Part shown: positions 16,536-26,022 of the stretch, in pieces
Layout of the letters: each line of letters starts with the position of its first letter
Numbering within the stretch: position 1 is the first letter of the stretch
Assembly: GCF_024580525.1 (NCBI RefSeq)
Contig: NZ_JANIKQ010000003.1
Coordinates: 1-64,000 of the forward strand
Direction of reading: 5' to 3'
Length of the DNA stretch: 64,000 bases
Origin: Neisseria dentiae
GTDB lineage: Bacteria > Pseudomonadota > Gammaproteobacteria > Burkholderiales > Neisseriaceae
Notes under the pieces: generated by a model
Told to the model about the DNA's origin: nothing
The model's input: the letters and a program-made list of their open reading frames with translations, nothing else
Databases searched by the model: none
Program-made: the position numbers and the translations under genes

Positions 16536-17366
16536 ATGGCACACTACGCAATCGGCGACATCCAAGGCTGTTACGACGAATTCACCGCCCTGCTCGCCAC
16601 CATCGGCTTCAACCACGGCACCGACACCCTCTGGCTCACCGGCGACATCGTCAACCGCGGCCCCAAATCGCTCGAAGCCCTGCAATTTGCCATGAAGCAC
16701 GAAAGCAGCATCCAAACCGTGCTCGGCAACCACGATCTGCACCTGCTGGCCGTATCCTACGGTTTCGGTAGAATCAAACGCGGCGACACCATCGCCCCCG
16801 TGCTCGAACATCCCGACAGCAAAAAAATGCTCGGCTGGCTGCAAGCCCAACCCCTGCTGGTGCAAAACGACACCCATGTTTTGGTGCATGCCGGCCTTCT
16901 GCCCGAATGGAGCGTCGAAAAAGCCGCCGAACTCGCCCGCGAAGTGGAAACCGAACTGCAAAGCGGCGATGCGCGCGGCTATTTCGCCAATATGTACGGC
17001 GACCGGCCGCGCCGCTGGAAAAACAAACTCGAAGGCTACGACCGCCTGCGCATGATCACCAACGTGTTCACCAGAATGCGCGCCGTTACCCGCAAAAAAA
17101 ACAAACTCGACTACGAATTCAAAGGCCGCCCCGACGAAATGCCCGAAAACCTGATTCCCTGGTTTGAGGCTGCCGACCGCCGCCACCTGAGCCACATCAC
17201 CGTGTTCGGCCATTGGTCGGCACTCGGCTACGTTAACGACCACCGTGTAATCGCACTCGACACCGGCGCCCTGTGGGGCGGCCAGCTCACCTCGGTCAAC
17301 CTCGCCACCAACGAAATCGCCCAAGTTTTCTCAAAAAGCGGGCTGCATTGGGAAACGGCTTTATAA
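16536..17366 (+). CDS. apaH: Symmetrical bis(5'-nucleosyl)-tetraphosphatase ApaH
   Basis: 276-residue metallophosphatase that splits Ap4A into two ADP and can also remove Np4 RNA caps. Metal-site motifs appear in order: GDIQGCYDE (residues ~7-15), GDIVNRGP (~36-43), GNHDLH (~64-69), and HVLVHAGL and VFGHW further on. The length is normal. ATG 16536 has no strong ribosome-binding site, but the N-terminus MAHYAIGDIQGC fits the family exactly. Confidence 0.95.
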   Translation: MAHYAIGDIQGCYDEFTALLATIGFNHGTDTLWLTGDIVNRGPKSLEALQFAMKHESSIQTVLGNHDLHLLAVSYGFGRIKRGDTIAPVLEHPDSKKMLGWLQAQPLLVQNDTHVLVHAGLLPEWSVEKAAELAREVETELQSGDARGYFANMYGDRPRRWKNKLEGYDRLRMITNVFTRMRAVTRKKNKLDYEFKGRPDEMPENLIPWFEAADRRHLSHITVFGHWSALGYVNDHRVIALDTGALWGGQLTSVNLATNEIAQVFSKSGLHWETAL

Positions 17367-17445
17367 GCCCGAAAATTTTGTAAAGCCCGTTCAGGCCGTC
17401 TGAAACATCCGATTACAGTCAAACCACTTGTTTAGTAACAGTTTC

Positions 17446-17530
17446 GTCATACTCGGGCTTGACCCGAGTATCTTTTTGGGTTTCAGAAATTTTTAGGAAA
17501 GGAGATACTCGGGTCAAGCCCGGGTATGAC
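17446..17530. repeat. Inverted pair of TACTCGGGCTTGACCCGAGTA repeats
   Basis: Arms at 17446-17472 and 17502-17530 are complementary around a 29-nt spacer. The 566-bp gap 17367-17931 holds only repeats: this pair, a single GAGACCTTTGCAAAA end at 17719 and the dRS3 pair at 17765. I see no gene in it. Confidence 0.7.
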
Positions 17531-17764
17531 TTGTGTACTTTTTCTTAAGTGGATTTACCATTATATATATCGTCATTGATTCGCAAGCCCGCTGCGCTGT
17601 CCATGCAGACGGGAACGGCGGGATACTAACGTTTTCAGAGCAGTAGGCCAGACTCTCGAATCCGACATTTTGCTCTTCTTCACCGCTCAAAGAATCTGTC
17701 AAACAACGAAACAGGCCGAGACCTTTGCAAAAAACCAATTCAACCCTGAAAAGGTTTGTGCCTC

Positions 17765-17865
17765 GTCATTCCCGCGTAGGCGGGAATCCAGCCTTTAAAC
17801 CATTAAGTATTTTATTTCAATGGTTTACGAAAAACGACTGGATTCCCGCCCACACGGGAATGATG
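17765..17865. repeat. Inverted pair of dRS3-type repeats
   Basis: ATTCCCGCGTAGGCGGGAAT (17768-17787) and ATTCCCGCCCACACGGGAAT (17842-17861) face each other across a 54-bp AT-rich spacer whose halves also pair (AACCATTAAG...). dRS3 units are neisserial 20-bp repeats and known insertion sites for filamentous prophages. Confidence 0.75.
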
Positions 17866-17931
17866 ATGGTTGAATATTTCAGACGGCCTGTTGTTTTAAC
17901 ACCCATTCACGGCATTACGATTCACGCAGGC

Positions 17932-18906
17932 TTAAGACCGATGCAGCCTGCCCACATATTCCACTTCTTCGCGGCTGCCCATCACCACCGCAACACGCTG
18001 GTGCAAACCTTCCGGCTGAATATCGAGCATGGCCTGCACGGTATTGCCGGACGCACCGCCCGCCTGCTCCAACACCAGGCTCAAGGGGTTGGCTTCATAC
18101 ATCAGGCGCAGCTTGCCGGGCTTGGACGGGTCGCGCGCGTCTTGCGGATACATAAACACGCCGCCGCGCATCAGAATACGGTGGATTTCGGCCACCATCG
18201 AAGCCACCCAGCGCATATTGTAGTTTTTGCCGCGCACGCCGGTGTCGCCCGCCAACAGTTCGGCGATATATTGCTGCATGGGTGCAGACCAATGGCGCTG
18301 GTTCGACATATTAATCGCAAACTCTTTGGTTTGCGCGGGCACCTGCGGGTTGGCCAGGGTTTGAACGAAATTGCCTGCTTCATCGAGCGTAAACACAAAC
18401 ACCCCGTGCTTCAGGGTAAACACTAGTTGGGTTTGCGGGCCGTAGAGCACATAGCCGCTGCAGGCCTGATCGCGGCCTTTTTGCAGGAACGACTCGGTTG
18501 TCAAACCGCCTTCGGGCTTGGCCAGAATCGAAAAAATCGTGCCCACCGAAATGTTCACGTCAATGTTAGACGAACCGTCGAGCGGGTCGAACAGCACCAA
18601 ATAACCGCCGTTTTCGTTGCAGGCCACGAAAGTGTCTTCTTCTTCGCTGGCCAAACCCGCCACATTCGGGTTGGTTTTGAGCGTATCGATCAACAGTTGG
18701 TTGGCAATCACATCAAGCTTTTTCTGGTCTTCGCCCTGCACGTTGCCCGTGCCGGCTTCGCCGAGAATACCCGCCAGCGCACCCTGCCGCACTTGGCCGT
18801 TAATCTGTACGCAGGCGGCCACTATCGCTTCGAGCACGCTGCCCAAACCTTCGGGCAGGTTGTGGTTTTCAAGATGCTGCGGAATAAATTGGGATAAGGT
18901 AGTCAT
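17932..18906 (-). CDS. fbp: Class I fructose-1,6-bisphosphatase
   Basis: 324-residue FBPase of gluconeogenesis. Family motifs are [19 protein letters not shown] (metal ligands), the class signature [23 protein letters not shown] and [21 protein letters not shown]. The start is placed at 18906 ([13 protein letters not shown]), which matches neisserial homologues; an in-frame ATG at 18918 would add four residues. Copy 2 of the TA-flanked element lies 37 bp upstream and may affect its promoter. Confidence 0.95.
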   Translation of the reverse strand: MTTLSQFIPQHLENHNLPEGLGSVLEAIVAACVQINGQVRQGALAGILGEAGTGNVQGEDQKKLDVIANQLLIDTLKTNPNVAGLASEEEDTFVACNENGGYLVLFDPLDGSSNIDVNISVGTIFSILAKPEGGLTTESFLQKGRDQACSGYVLYGPQTQLVFTLKHGVFVFTLDEAGNFVQTLANPQVPAQTKEFAINMSNQRHWSAPMQQYIAELLAGDTGVRGKNYNMRWVASMVAEIHRILMRGGVFMYPQDARDPSKPGKLRLMYEANPLSLVLEQAGGASGNTVQAMLDIQPEGLHQRVAVVMGSREEVEYVGRLHRS

Positions 18907-18942
18907 CGTTTTTCTCACTTCGGTTGGTGTTGTCAGGCTGCA

Positions 18943-19107
18943 TAGGGAGTGTAGTCAGAAAGCGTTGCGGCGGTATTTTTGGTCAAAATCCGCAGCGGCT
19001 GCGTTAAAAATGCTCGCAAGATACCCAATCTTGCTGCGCTTTTTGCCTTGCATCTGCGGATTTTTCCTCAAAAAACCGCTTCGCAAGCCTTCCGACTACA
19101 CTCCCTA
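18943..19107. mobile_element. TA-flanked miniature element, copy 2
   Basis: 165 bp with termini TAGGGAGTGTAGTCAGAAAG and TTCCGACTACACTCCCTA. It lacks about 25 bp of the interior found in copies 1, 3 and 4, where the CGCAAGTCCGCTACGC block would be. It lies between the divergent start of fbp and the end of the small lipoprotein gene. Confidence 0.8.
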
Positions 19108-19122
19108 AACCGCCCGCACATC

Positions 19123-19488
19123 TTAATTCGCGCCCGAAGCCGCAGAAGCGGCCTTGGTGCCGAACACTTCGTCTTTGCACACTTTGGCAGCCTCCATCGC
19201 CTTGCGGGTTAATTCGGCATCGCCCTGAATCAGCTTGGGCATATCGGCAACCGAAACCGTTTCCACCGCTTTCTCCGCACTGCAAGAGCAGACTTTCTGC
19301 GCCAGCTCGGCGGAAAGGCCCGCCTCTTTGGGGATACGCTCCAAACAGGCTTGGGTAAACGCGGCGGTAAATTCGTTACGGAAAGAATCGGCTGCCGTTT
19401 GTTTAACGGCTTCCTGCTGCTGTTCGCTGCAAGCGGCAAACAAACCGGCACACAGCAATACGGCGGCACAACGGGCGGCAATGTTCAT
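19123..19488 (-). CDS. Small Cys-rich lipoprotein, hypothetical
   Basis: 121 residues. A lipoprotein signal MNIAARCAAVLLCAGLFAAC (Cys20) is followed by a helical domain with conserved-looking Cys residues (AFTQACLERIP, AQKVCSCSAEK, AAKVCKDEV). The CSCSAEK-type helical arrangement resembles small periplasmic helical-hairpin domains. Function unknown. Export to the outer or inner membrane is inferred from the lipobox. It ends 16 bp from the TA-flanked element. Confidence 0.65.
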   Translation of the reverse strand: MNIAARCAAVLLCAGLFAACSEQQQEAVKQTAADSFRNEFTAAFTQACLERIPKEAGLSAELAQKVCSCSAEKAVETVSVADMPKLIQGDAELTRKAMEAAKVCKDEVFGTKAASAASGAN

Positions 19489-19825
19489 AACAAAAACCTA
19501 TTCGGGTTTGAAATAAAAACACCGACGATTGTAATTCAATTCGCCCCCGCTTTCTATAAAAGCATCAGGCCGAAGCCTTTGCAAAACTACCTTAAGGCCG
19601 TCTGAAATGTTTGATTCCGTCATTATCGGGCTTGACCCGATAATCCGGCATTTGCCATTCAGGCGAAAAGCGAATGGGTATTACCTGAAACCGTGTATTC
19701 GCATTAAGTTTTCAGACGGCCTGATACCTTCGCAAAAATACCTTAAGAACATCTGAAAACAGCCCTCACAAAAAATGCCTGTCCGAACCATTTTCAGACA
19801 GGCATTGCTGTTTTTCAAACGGCCT
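19489..19825. other. Repeat-filled intergenic region with a wad-type DUS pair
   Basis: No gene is seen. It contains degenerate GCCTTTGCAAAA/CTTCGCAAAA ends (19573 and 19730), a single TTATCGGGCTTGACCCGATAA repeat (19618-19646), and a hairpin of TGCCTGTCCGAA (19776-19787, one change from TGCCTGTCTGAA) with TTCAGACAGGCA (19793-19804). That hairpin is the likely terminator of pntB, which ends at 19826 on the - strand. Confidence 0.6.
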
Positions 19826-21211
19826 TTATTTCTTCAACTCGGCCAGAATCTCATCTACCGTGGCTTTGGCATCGCCGAAGCACATCACGCTGTTTTCGTT
19901 GAAAAAGAGCGGGTTTTGCACGCCTGCGTAGCCGGTGTTCATCGAGCGTTTGAACACCACCACTTCTTTGGCCTTCCACACCTCCAACACCGGCATGCCG
20001 GCAATCGGCGAGTTGGGGTCGGTTTGAGCGGCGGGGTTGACCGTATCGTTGGCGCCGATTACCAGCACCACGTCGGTTTCGGGGAAATCGTCGTTGATTT
20101 CGTCCATTTCCAACACGATGTCGTAAGGCACTTTGGCCTCGGCCAGCAACACGTTCATATGGCCGGGCAGGCGGCCGGCGACGGGGTGGATGCCGAAGCG
20201 CACCTCGGTGCCGTTTTTACGCAAAAGCTCGGTGATTTCGGCCACCGGATATTGCGCCTGCGCCACCGCCATGCCGTAACCCGGGGTGATGATGACGCTC
20301 GCGGCGTTTTTCAGCATTTCGGCCACTTCGGCGGGCTTGGCTTCGCGGTATTCGCCCACTTCTTCGCTGCCTGCGGCGGCAGAGGTGCCGTCGGTGCCGA
20401 AGCCGCCGGCAATCACCGAAATAAACGAGCGGTTCATGGCCTTACACATGATATACGACAGAATCGCACCGCTCGAGCCAACCAGCGCGCCGGTAACAAT
20501 CAGCAAATCGTTGCCGAGCATAAAGCCCGCTGCGGCGGCCGCCCAACCCGAATAAGAGTTGAGCATGGACACCACCACCGGCATATCGGCGCCGCCGATA
20601 GAGGCCACCAAATGCCAGCCGAACGCCAGCGCGATCAAGGTCATCAGAATCAGGGCGAACCAGCTGCCGTCGGCGCCGACAAACAGCAGCAGCAACAGAA
20701 ACGACACCACGATCGAAGCCAGATTCAGCTTGTGTTTGTGCGGCAGTTGCAGCGGTGCGCTGCTGATTTTGCCGTTGAGTTTGCCGAAGGCCACAATCGA
20801 GCCGGTAAACGTTACCGCGCCGATAAACACGCCTAAAAACACTTCGATCAAGTGGATGGTGTGCATTTCCGGATCAACGTTACCCGCTTCGATAAAGCTG
20901 TTGAAGCCCACCAACACGGCGGCCAAGCCGACAAAACTGTGCAGCAACGCAATCAGCTCCGGCATCTCGGTCATTTCGACTTTTTGCGCTTTATAAATAC
21001 CCGCCGCCGCACCGATAACCATGGCAATGATAATCCAGCCCAAGCCGGCGGTGTTTTCGCTGAAAATCGTGGCGAACAGCGCAATCGCCATACCGGCGAT
21101 GCCGTAATAGCAGCCGTTTTTGGCGGTTTCCTGCTTGGAAAGCCCCGCCAGCGAGAAAATAAACAGAATGGCGGCAACAATGTATGCCGCGGTTACGAGT
21201 CCTGAAGACAT
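19826..21211 (-). CDS. pntB: NAD(P) transhydrogenase subunit beta PntB
   Basis: 461-residue inner-membrane subunit with about nine N-terminal membrane helices and a C-terminal NADP(H)-binding domain III (residues ~285-461). Domain III contains [42 protein letters not shown] and [14 protein letters not shown]. It couples proton entry to hydride transfer from NADH to NADP+. Start ATG 21211 follows GGAGAACAA; the frame is open further upstream but runs into the neighbouring gene. It is separated from pntA by one small gene. Confidence 0.95.
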   Translation of the reverse strand: MSSGLVTAAYIVAAILFIFSLAGLSKQETAKNGCYYGIAGMAIALFATIFSENTAGLGWIIIAMVIGAAAGIYKAQKVEMTEMPELIALLHSFVGLAAVLVGFNSFIEAGNVDPEMHTIHLIEVFLGVFIGAVTFTGSIVAFGKLNGKISSAPLQLPHKHKLNLASIVVSFLLLLLFVGADGSWFALILMTLIALAFGWHLVASIGGADMPVVVSMLNSYSGWAAAAAGFMLGNDLLIVTGALVGSSGAILSYIMCKAMNRSFISVIAGGFGTDGTSAAAGSEEVGEYREAKPAEVAEMLKNAASVIITPGYGMAVAQAQYPVAEITELLRKNGTEVRFGIHPVAGRLPGHMNVLLAEAKVPYDIVLEMDEINDDFPETDVVLVIGANDTVNPAAQTDPNSPIAGMPVLEVWKAKEVVVFKRSMNTGYAGVQNPLFFNENSVMCFGDAKATVDEILAELKK

Positions 21212-21245
21212 GATTTGTTCTCCGAATTTTTGTATTTTAGATCGC

Positions 21246-21578
21246 TCAGGCCGTCTGAAAAACCGTACCGTAGGCGCGCTCCACTTTGCACACGCGGACG
21301 GCGAAGTCGGCATACCAGATGGATTTGCCTGTTTCTTGGGCGATGCGGTGCTCGGCATGGCGTTTCCATGCCGTGATGTCCGCTTCGCTTGCCCAGTATG
21401 AAACCGTGATGCCGAAGCCGTCTGCCCGCACGCTTTCTGCGCCGAGAAAGCCCGGCTGCTGTTGCGCCAACTCAACCATGCGCCCGGCAGTTTCGGTGTA
21501 GCCTTTGTCGCCGTCGGTGCGCTGCGATGTGAAAATCACGGCGTAGTAAGGCGGTTCGGGTGTTTGGGCAAAAGTCAT
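21246..21578 (-). CDS. ABM-domain (antibiotic biosynthesis monooxygenase-like) protein
   Basis: 110 residues with the dimeric alpha-beta ABM fold pattern: [11 protein letters not shown] (strand), [47 protein letters not shown] and [14 protein letters not shown] proteins are often heme- or quinone-related monooxygenases or simply stress-linked. No substrate can be read here. It lies between pntA and pntB in the same orientation (gaps of 41 and 34 bp). The last residues (FQTA) and TGA stop come from an uptake sequence. Confidence 0.75.
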   Translation of the reverse strand: MTFAQTPEPPYYAVIFTSQRTDGDKGYTETAGRMVELAQQQPGFLGAESVRADGFGITVSYWASEADITAWKRHAEHRIAQETGKSIWYADFAVRVCKVERAYGTVFQTA

Positions 21579-21619
21579 TTCCGCATTCCTTCAGTGGTTT
21601 CTTCAGACGGCCTTCAAGC

Positions 21620-23158
21620 CTATCCTTTACGGAACATATTCAACATGCGGCGGGTAACGTAAAAACCGCCGAAGATATTCACGCTGGCAATCAGCACTGC
21701 GATAAAGGCGAGAAGCGACACAAAACCGTTGCCCTGGCCGATTTGCAGGAGCGCGCCGACCACGATGATGCCCGAAATCGCATTGGTTACCGACATCAGC
21801 GGCGTGTGCAGCGAATGGCTCACGTTCCACACCACGTAATAACCGATCACGCAAGAGAGCACGAACACGATAAAGTGGTTCAGAAAAGCGGCAGGCGCCA
21901 CCGCACCTACCCATAAAACCAACACCGCGCCGATCACGGCAGGCGCAAGTTTTTTCCAAGCGGGCACGGGCTTCAGCTCGGGTTTGGCAGCAGGCGCGGC
22001 TTGGGCGGCCTGCTGTTGCGGCGCGGCGGAAACCTGAATGGCGGGCGGCGGGAAGGTGATTTCGCCCTCGCGGGTAACGGTCATGTTGCGGATAATCACG
22101 TCTTCAAAATCCAGCGCGATTTCGCCGTCTTTATTGGGACTTAACAGCTTGGTTAAATTAACCAGGTTGGTGGCGTAGAGTTGGGAAGACTGCCCTGCCA
22201 GGCGGTTGGCCATATCGGTGTAGCCGATGATTTTCACGCCGTTGTCGGTAACGAACAATTCGCCCGGGCGGGTCAGCTCGCAGTTGCCGCCTGTGGCCGC
22301 GGCCAAATCCACAATCACGCTGCCAGCCTTCATGCTTTCCACCATTTCTTTGGTAATCAGCTTGGGCGCGGGCTTGCCGGGAATGGCCGCAGTGGTGATG
22401 ATGATGTCCACCTCTTTAGCCTGTTCGGCAAACAGCTTCATTTCGGCGGCGATAAATTCTTCGCTCATCACTTTGGCGTAGCCGTCACCGCTGCCGCCCG
22501 CTTCCTGCGGGAAATCGAGTTTTAAGAACTGGCCGCCCATCGATTCGATCTGCTCGGCCACTTCCAAGCGCGTATCAAACGCTTTTACAACGGCGCCCAA
22601 AGAGTTTGCCGTGCCGATGGCCGCCAAACCGGCCACGCCCGCGCCGATAATCAGCACTTGTGCCGGCGGCACTTTGCCGGCGGCGGTAATCTGGCCGGTG
22701 AAGAAACGGCCGAACGCGTTGGCAGCCTCAATCACGGCACGGTAGCCGCTGATGTTGGCCATAGAAGAGAGCGCGTCCAACGCCTGCGCGCGCGAAATAC
22801 GCGGCACCATATCCATCGCCAGCACGTTCACTTTTTTATCGGCAAGTTTCTGCACCAGCTCGGGGTTTTGCGCCGGCCACAAAAAGCTCACCAGCGTTTG
22901 GCCCGCGTTCAGACGGCCTATTTCCACATCGTTAGGCGCGTTCACTTTATAAATCAGCGGGCTGGCCCACACGTTTTCGGCGTTCGCCAGCGATGCGCCC
23001 GCCGCTTCGTATGCGGCGTCCACCAACCCGGCAGCCGTGCCCGCACCGCTTTCCACCACCACCTCGAAGCCCAGTTTCTGCAACTGGGTAACGGTGGCAG
23101 GCGTGCACGCCACACGGGTTTCTCCTGCCAGAGATTCTTTTGGGATACCAATTCTCAT
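21620..23158 (-). CDS. pntA: NAD(P) transhydrogenase subunit alpha PntA
   Basis: 512 residues, full length for an undivided alpha subunit. The N-terminal domain I is alanine-dehydrogenase-like ([20 protein letters not shown]) and contains the NAD-binding region [28 protein letters not shown] (residues ~168-195). An Ala/Pro linker (~385-410) leads to four C-terminal membrane helices. It works with PntB in the inner membrane. Start ATG 23158 has GAAGGAACGAAGAG upstream. Confidence 0.95.
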   Translation of the reverse strand: MRIGIPKESLAGETRVACTPATVTQLQKLGFEVVVESGAGTAAGLVDAAYEAAGASLANAENVWASPLIYKVNAPNDVEIGRLNAGQTLVSFLWPAQNPELVQKLADKKVNVLAMDMVPRISRAQALDALSSMANISGYRAVIEAANAFGRFFTGQITAAGKVPPAQVLIIGAGVAGLAAIGTANSLGAVVKAFDTRLEVAEQIESMGGQFLKLDFPQEAGGSGDGYAKVMSEEFIAAEMKLFAEQAKEVDIIITTAAIPGKPAPKLITKEMVESMKAGSVIVDLAAATGGNCELTRPGELFVTDNGVKIIGYTDMANRLAGQSSQLYATNLVNLTKLLSPNKDGEIALDFEDVIIRNMTVTREGEITFPPPAIQVSAAPQQQAAQAAPAAKPELKPVPAWKKLAPAVIGAVLVLWVGAVAPAAFLNHFIVFVLSCVIGYYVVWNVSHSLHTPLMSVTNAISGIIVVGALLQIGQGNGFVSLLAFIAVLIASVNIFGGFYVTRRMLNMFRKG

Positions 23159-23416
23159 CTCTTCGTTCCTTCATTCAAACTCGGTTAATCGGAAAAACAT
23201 AACTTAACGCTTGCTTTATAACGAATTTCAGCGTGAAAAACAACATTAAAATGTCAACAAAACATCAATTGCCGCCCGATTTAACGTTACCCGAACACCG
23301 GGCCGCGAAAGGCCGTCTGAAACTGCGCGGCGCAACAGAACCGCACGCGGCATAGCGTGTTAAAATAAGCCTAAACCGCACCCCGAAGCGGCAAACCGTT
23401 TCAGAAAGGATCAACC

Positions 23417-23827
23417 ATGAGAATGCTCCACACCATGCTGCGCGTCGGCAATCTCGACAAATCATTAGCATTTTATCAAGATGTTCTGGGCATGAAGCTG
23501 CTGCGCAAACACGACTATCCCGAAGGCCGCTTCACGCTGGCATTCGTAGGCTACGGCAGCGAAGCGGACCACACCGTTTTGGAACTCACCCACAACTGGG
23601 ACACCGAAAAATATGATTTGGGCACGGGCTACGGCCATATCGCCATCGAAGTGGACGACGCCTACGCCGCCTGCGATGCCGTGCGCGCCAAAGGCGGCAA
23701 GGTTACCCGCGAAGCCGGCCCGATGAAGCACGGCACCACGGTGATTGCGTTTGTGGAAGACCCCGACGGCTATAAAATCGAGTTTATCCAAAAAGGCAGC
23801 GGCAACGATTCGGTGAAATACGGCTGA
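23417..23827 (+). CDS. gloA: Lactoylglutathione lyase (glyoxalase I)
   Basis: 136-residue nickel/cobalt-type glyoxalase I. Metal ligands are visible in [14 protein letters not shown] (His), [24 protein letters not shown] with [10 protein letters not shown] (Glu), [11 protein letters not shown] (His) and [14 protein letters not shown] (Glu). It converts the methylglyoxal-glutathione hemithioacetal to S-lactoylglutathione. An AGAAAGGAT ribosome-binding site precedes ATG 23417. Confidence 0.95.
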   Translation: MRMLHTMLRVGNLDKSLAFYQDVLGMKLLRKHDYPEGRFTLAFVGYGSEADHTVLELTHNWDTEKYDLGTGYGHIAIEVDDAYAACDAVRAKGGKVTREAGPMKHGTTVIAFVEDPDGYKIEFIQKGSGNDSVKYG

Positions 23828-23861
23828 ACATTGCCGGTTTTATAGTGAGTCAAAAACAAAC

Positions 23862-23891
23862 AGGCCGTCTGAAAATATTTTCAGACGGCCT
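23862..23891. terminator. Bidirectional AG-DUS terminator between gloA and the RarD-like gene
   Basis: AG-DUS 23862-23873 and complement 23880-23891 lie between two convergent genes, so it can serve both. Confidence 0.7.
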
Positions 23892-23907
23892 GAGACTTTT
23901 CCAAGTC

Positions 23908-24828
23908 CTACCACTGCTGCAAAGCCCTGCTCCGCGCCAACCGCTGCACACCGATTGCACGCAGGCCGTCGAGCAGCATCAACCCCAAACCCAGCCAAAT
24001 CAGCGAATAGCAGGCCAGCGAAACCATTGAAACCTGCTCGCCCAACACCAGCACCGAAACCACGAACAGCAAAGCAGGCTCCAAATAACTCAACATACCG
24101 AACAACACCACCGGCAGCGCACCGCCCGCATACAGATTAAACTGCATCGCCAGTGCGCTGCCCGCGCCCAGCAACACAATAAACCCCACCAGCGACGGCT
24201 GCGCGGCAATCATTGCCAAGCTGTCGGAAGCAGTGAAAATATACAGCAGCGCAAACGGCGTAATCAGCAGCAAATCAATCAGCAGGCCGGTGAGCGCGGG
24301 CACTTTCAAACGCCGTCGCAGCAGGTAATAAGCAGGATAAGTGCCGAACACCCACACCGTTGCCCACGAAAACGCGCCCGTATGCCACAGCTCGGCCGCC
24401 ACGCCCGCGCAGGCCGCCCCCACGGCGGCTTTTTGCAAAGGCGTGAGTTTTTCGCCGAACAACACGCCGCCCGCCAACACCATCATCAGCGGAAACAAAA
24501 AGTAGCCCATCGCCACGCCGACGCCTTCGCCGTTTACCGGCGCCCACATAAACAGCCAAAGCTGGCTGGCGACAATCGGCGTGGGCAGCAGAATCAAAAA
24601 CCAATGCTTCCAATCGCACCCCACCCCGCGCACGAAGTCGGCCGCATCTCCCCAACTGCGCGTTACCGTAACCAGCACCAGCAACCCTGCCAGCATCGCC
24701 ACCATGCGCCAGGCAAACACATCGGTGCCGCTCATCGGCTTCATCCAGCCGCTGTGCAGAAACAGCAGAACAAACAGCAAATTGGAACAAACGGCGGCAG
24801 CCACGCCTTTCAGGTTGTGCGGCATCAT
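23908..24828 (-). CDS. rarD: EamA-family transporter, RarD-like
   Basis: 306 residues with about ten hydrophobic helices in two EamA halves. RarD-type features are AWRMVAMLAGL near helix 2, LLPTPIVASQLWLFMWAPVNGEGVGVAMGYFLFPLMMVLAGGVLFGEKL and the C-terminal FGMLSYLEPALLFVVSVLVLGEQ. It is a drug/metabolite-type exporter of unknown substrate in the inner membrane. A second ATG three bases downstream could also be the start. Confidence 0.8.
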   Translation of the reverse strand: MMPHNLKGVAAAVCSNLLFVLLFLHSGWMKPMSGTDVFAWRMVAMLAGLLVLVTVTRSWGDAADFVRGVGCDWKHWFLILLPTPIVASQLWLFMWAPVNGEGVGVAMGYFLFPLMMVLAGGVLFGEKLTPLQKAAVGAACAGVAAELWHTGAFSWATVWVFGTYPAYYLLRRRLKVPALTGLLIDLLLITPFALLYIFTASDSLAMIAAQPSLVGFIVLLGAGSALAMQFNLYAGGALPVVLFGMLSYLEPALLFVVSVLVLGEQVSMVSLACYSLIWLGLGLMLLDGLRAIGVQRLARSRALQQW

Positions 24829-24974
24829 TTCAGACGGCCTTCAATTATGTTAAACGGTTGCAGGATTATAATGCAGGCCGTCTGAAAAATTTTTTCATAA
24901 TTTATAAGAAATCGGTTTTAAAAATCATTTTTTCAAGCATAATAACGATTATTTCTCAAATAAACGGCCGAACC

Positions 24975-25436
24975 ATGCACGAACTCGACAAACTCGATAA
25001 AAACATTCTGAATATCCTGCAAGACAACGCCGCCACCCCTCTGAAAGAGCTGGCGGCGGCCGTGCACTCCTCACCCACCACCTGCCAGCGGCGCATCGCC
25101 AAAATGCTGGAAAACGGCATTATCCGCAGGCAGGCCGCGCTGGTATCGCCGCAGGCCGTGGGGCGCGGCATCAGCGTGTTCGTGCAGGTTGAGCTGGAAA
25201 GGCAGCACCATAATATTCAAGAAGCGTTTGAGCGCGCCATTTTGAAAGAGCCGGATGTGTCGGGCTGTTATGAGATTTCGGGGGATTACGATTTTCTGAT
25301 TCTGGTGCACTGCACCGATATGGCCGCCTACCACGCCTTCACCCGCCGCGTGCTCACGGGCGGCAATCATGTGCGCAATTTCAACAGCCAGTTTGTGATG
25401 AACTTTACCAAAGTGGAAAATAAAATCACGCTGTGA
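24975..25436 (+). CDS. Lrp/AsnC-family transcriptional regulator
   Basis: 153 residues. An N-terminal winged helix-turn-helix (LDKLDKNILNILQDNAATPLKELAAAVHSSPTTCQRRIAKML) is followed by the RAM ligand domain (residues ~65-150, GISVFVQVELERQ ... FNSQFVMNFTKVENK). I choose ATG 24975; the open frame from 24858 is AT-rich promoter DNA with TATAAGAAAT and AATAACGATTATT. It is divergent from the RarD-like transporter, which it may regulate (inference from layout). Confidence 0.88.
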   Translation: MHELDKLDKNILNILQDNAATPLKELAAAVHSSPTTCQRRIAKMLENGIIRRQAALVSPQAVGRGISVFVQVELERQHHNIQEAFERAILKEPDVSGCYEISGDYDFLILVHCTDMAAYHAFTRRVLTGGNHVRNFNSQFVMNFTKVENKITL

Positions 25437-25461
25437 ATGCAGGCGGCAGGTTTGCAAAAAA

Positions 25462-25489
25462 AGGCCGTCTGAAATGTTTCAGACGGCCT
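25462..25489. terminator. AG-DUS terminator after the Lrp gene
   Basis: AG-DUS 25462-25473 and complement 25478-25489 with a short 4-nt loop lie between convergent genes. A T-rich tail follows on the + strand (CTTTGC). Confidence 0.65.
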
Positions 25490-25512
25490 TTGCACATTCA
25501 AACCCAATCGAA

Positions 25513-25713
25513 TCAAGACTGCGAACCGGGATAAAACAGCGAAGTTTTGTTTTCTTCGTATTGTTTCTGCTTTTCAGCATCTTTGAATTTAACTTCAAAC
25601 AGGTTTTCGCGGCTGAACGTCTGCTTAACCTGCTTGGTGATTTCGGGATTTTCCTGGATATAGTATAAGCCGCCGACCAAAGCCGCAGCCAATACAAAAA
25701 CTTTGATATTCAT
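25513..25713 (-). CDS. Small single-helix membrane protein, hypothetical
   Basis: 66 residues. A hydrophobic N-terminus (MNIKVFVLAAALVGGLYYI) acts as signal anchor and a charged tail follows (NPEITKQVKQTFSRENLFEVKFKDAEKQKQYEENK). A good ribosome-binding site AAAGGAGA lies 8 nt before ATG 25713, which supports a real gene. I do not recognise a family. Confidence 0.6.
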   Translation of the reverse strand: MNIKVFVLAAALVGGLYYIQENPEITKQVKQTFSRENLFEVKFKDAEKQKQYEENKTSLFYPGSQS

Positions 25714-26022
25714 AAGCCGTCTCCTTTCATGCTTCTTTTGGTGAAAGCAGCATAAGCCAAAACGTCATACGCATATCAAATATTTGTCCGGCGGTAGAAT
25801 TTAAAGCTAAAAGGTTGTCAAACTGCTTATTAAATAACCTAAGAAACTAATTCAAAAGAAATTATTTACCAAAATTAAAAAATATACACATATTTTCAAA
25901 AAGCCATGAGCAGCGTTTGTTTACAAAATCGGATTTTTCATACGGCGCAAAAGCAAATTCAGTTACAATAGCCGCAATTTTATTTCCCCCTTCCCGCAAC
26001 CCTATCCCGAGGATTCCGAATA
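25714..26022 (+). promoter_or_regulatory. AT-rich intergenic region upstream of glyA
   Basis: This 309-bp gap has no gene. It is strongly AT-rich between 25820 and 25910. A TACAAT -10-like hexamer lies at 25964-25969, 54 bp before glyA; I see no convincing -35 at the right distance. No purine or glycine riboswitch fold was recognisable. Confidence 0.4.

Noticed and set aside
19775..20836. 353-codon + strand open frame opposite pntB
   Set aside because: Shadow frame rich in Gly/His; pntB on the other strand is unambiguous.
23821..23870. TATAGTGAG near 23840 as a Correia end
   Set aside because: No partner terminus or Correia interior follows; only a single short match.
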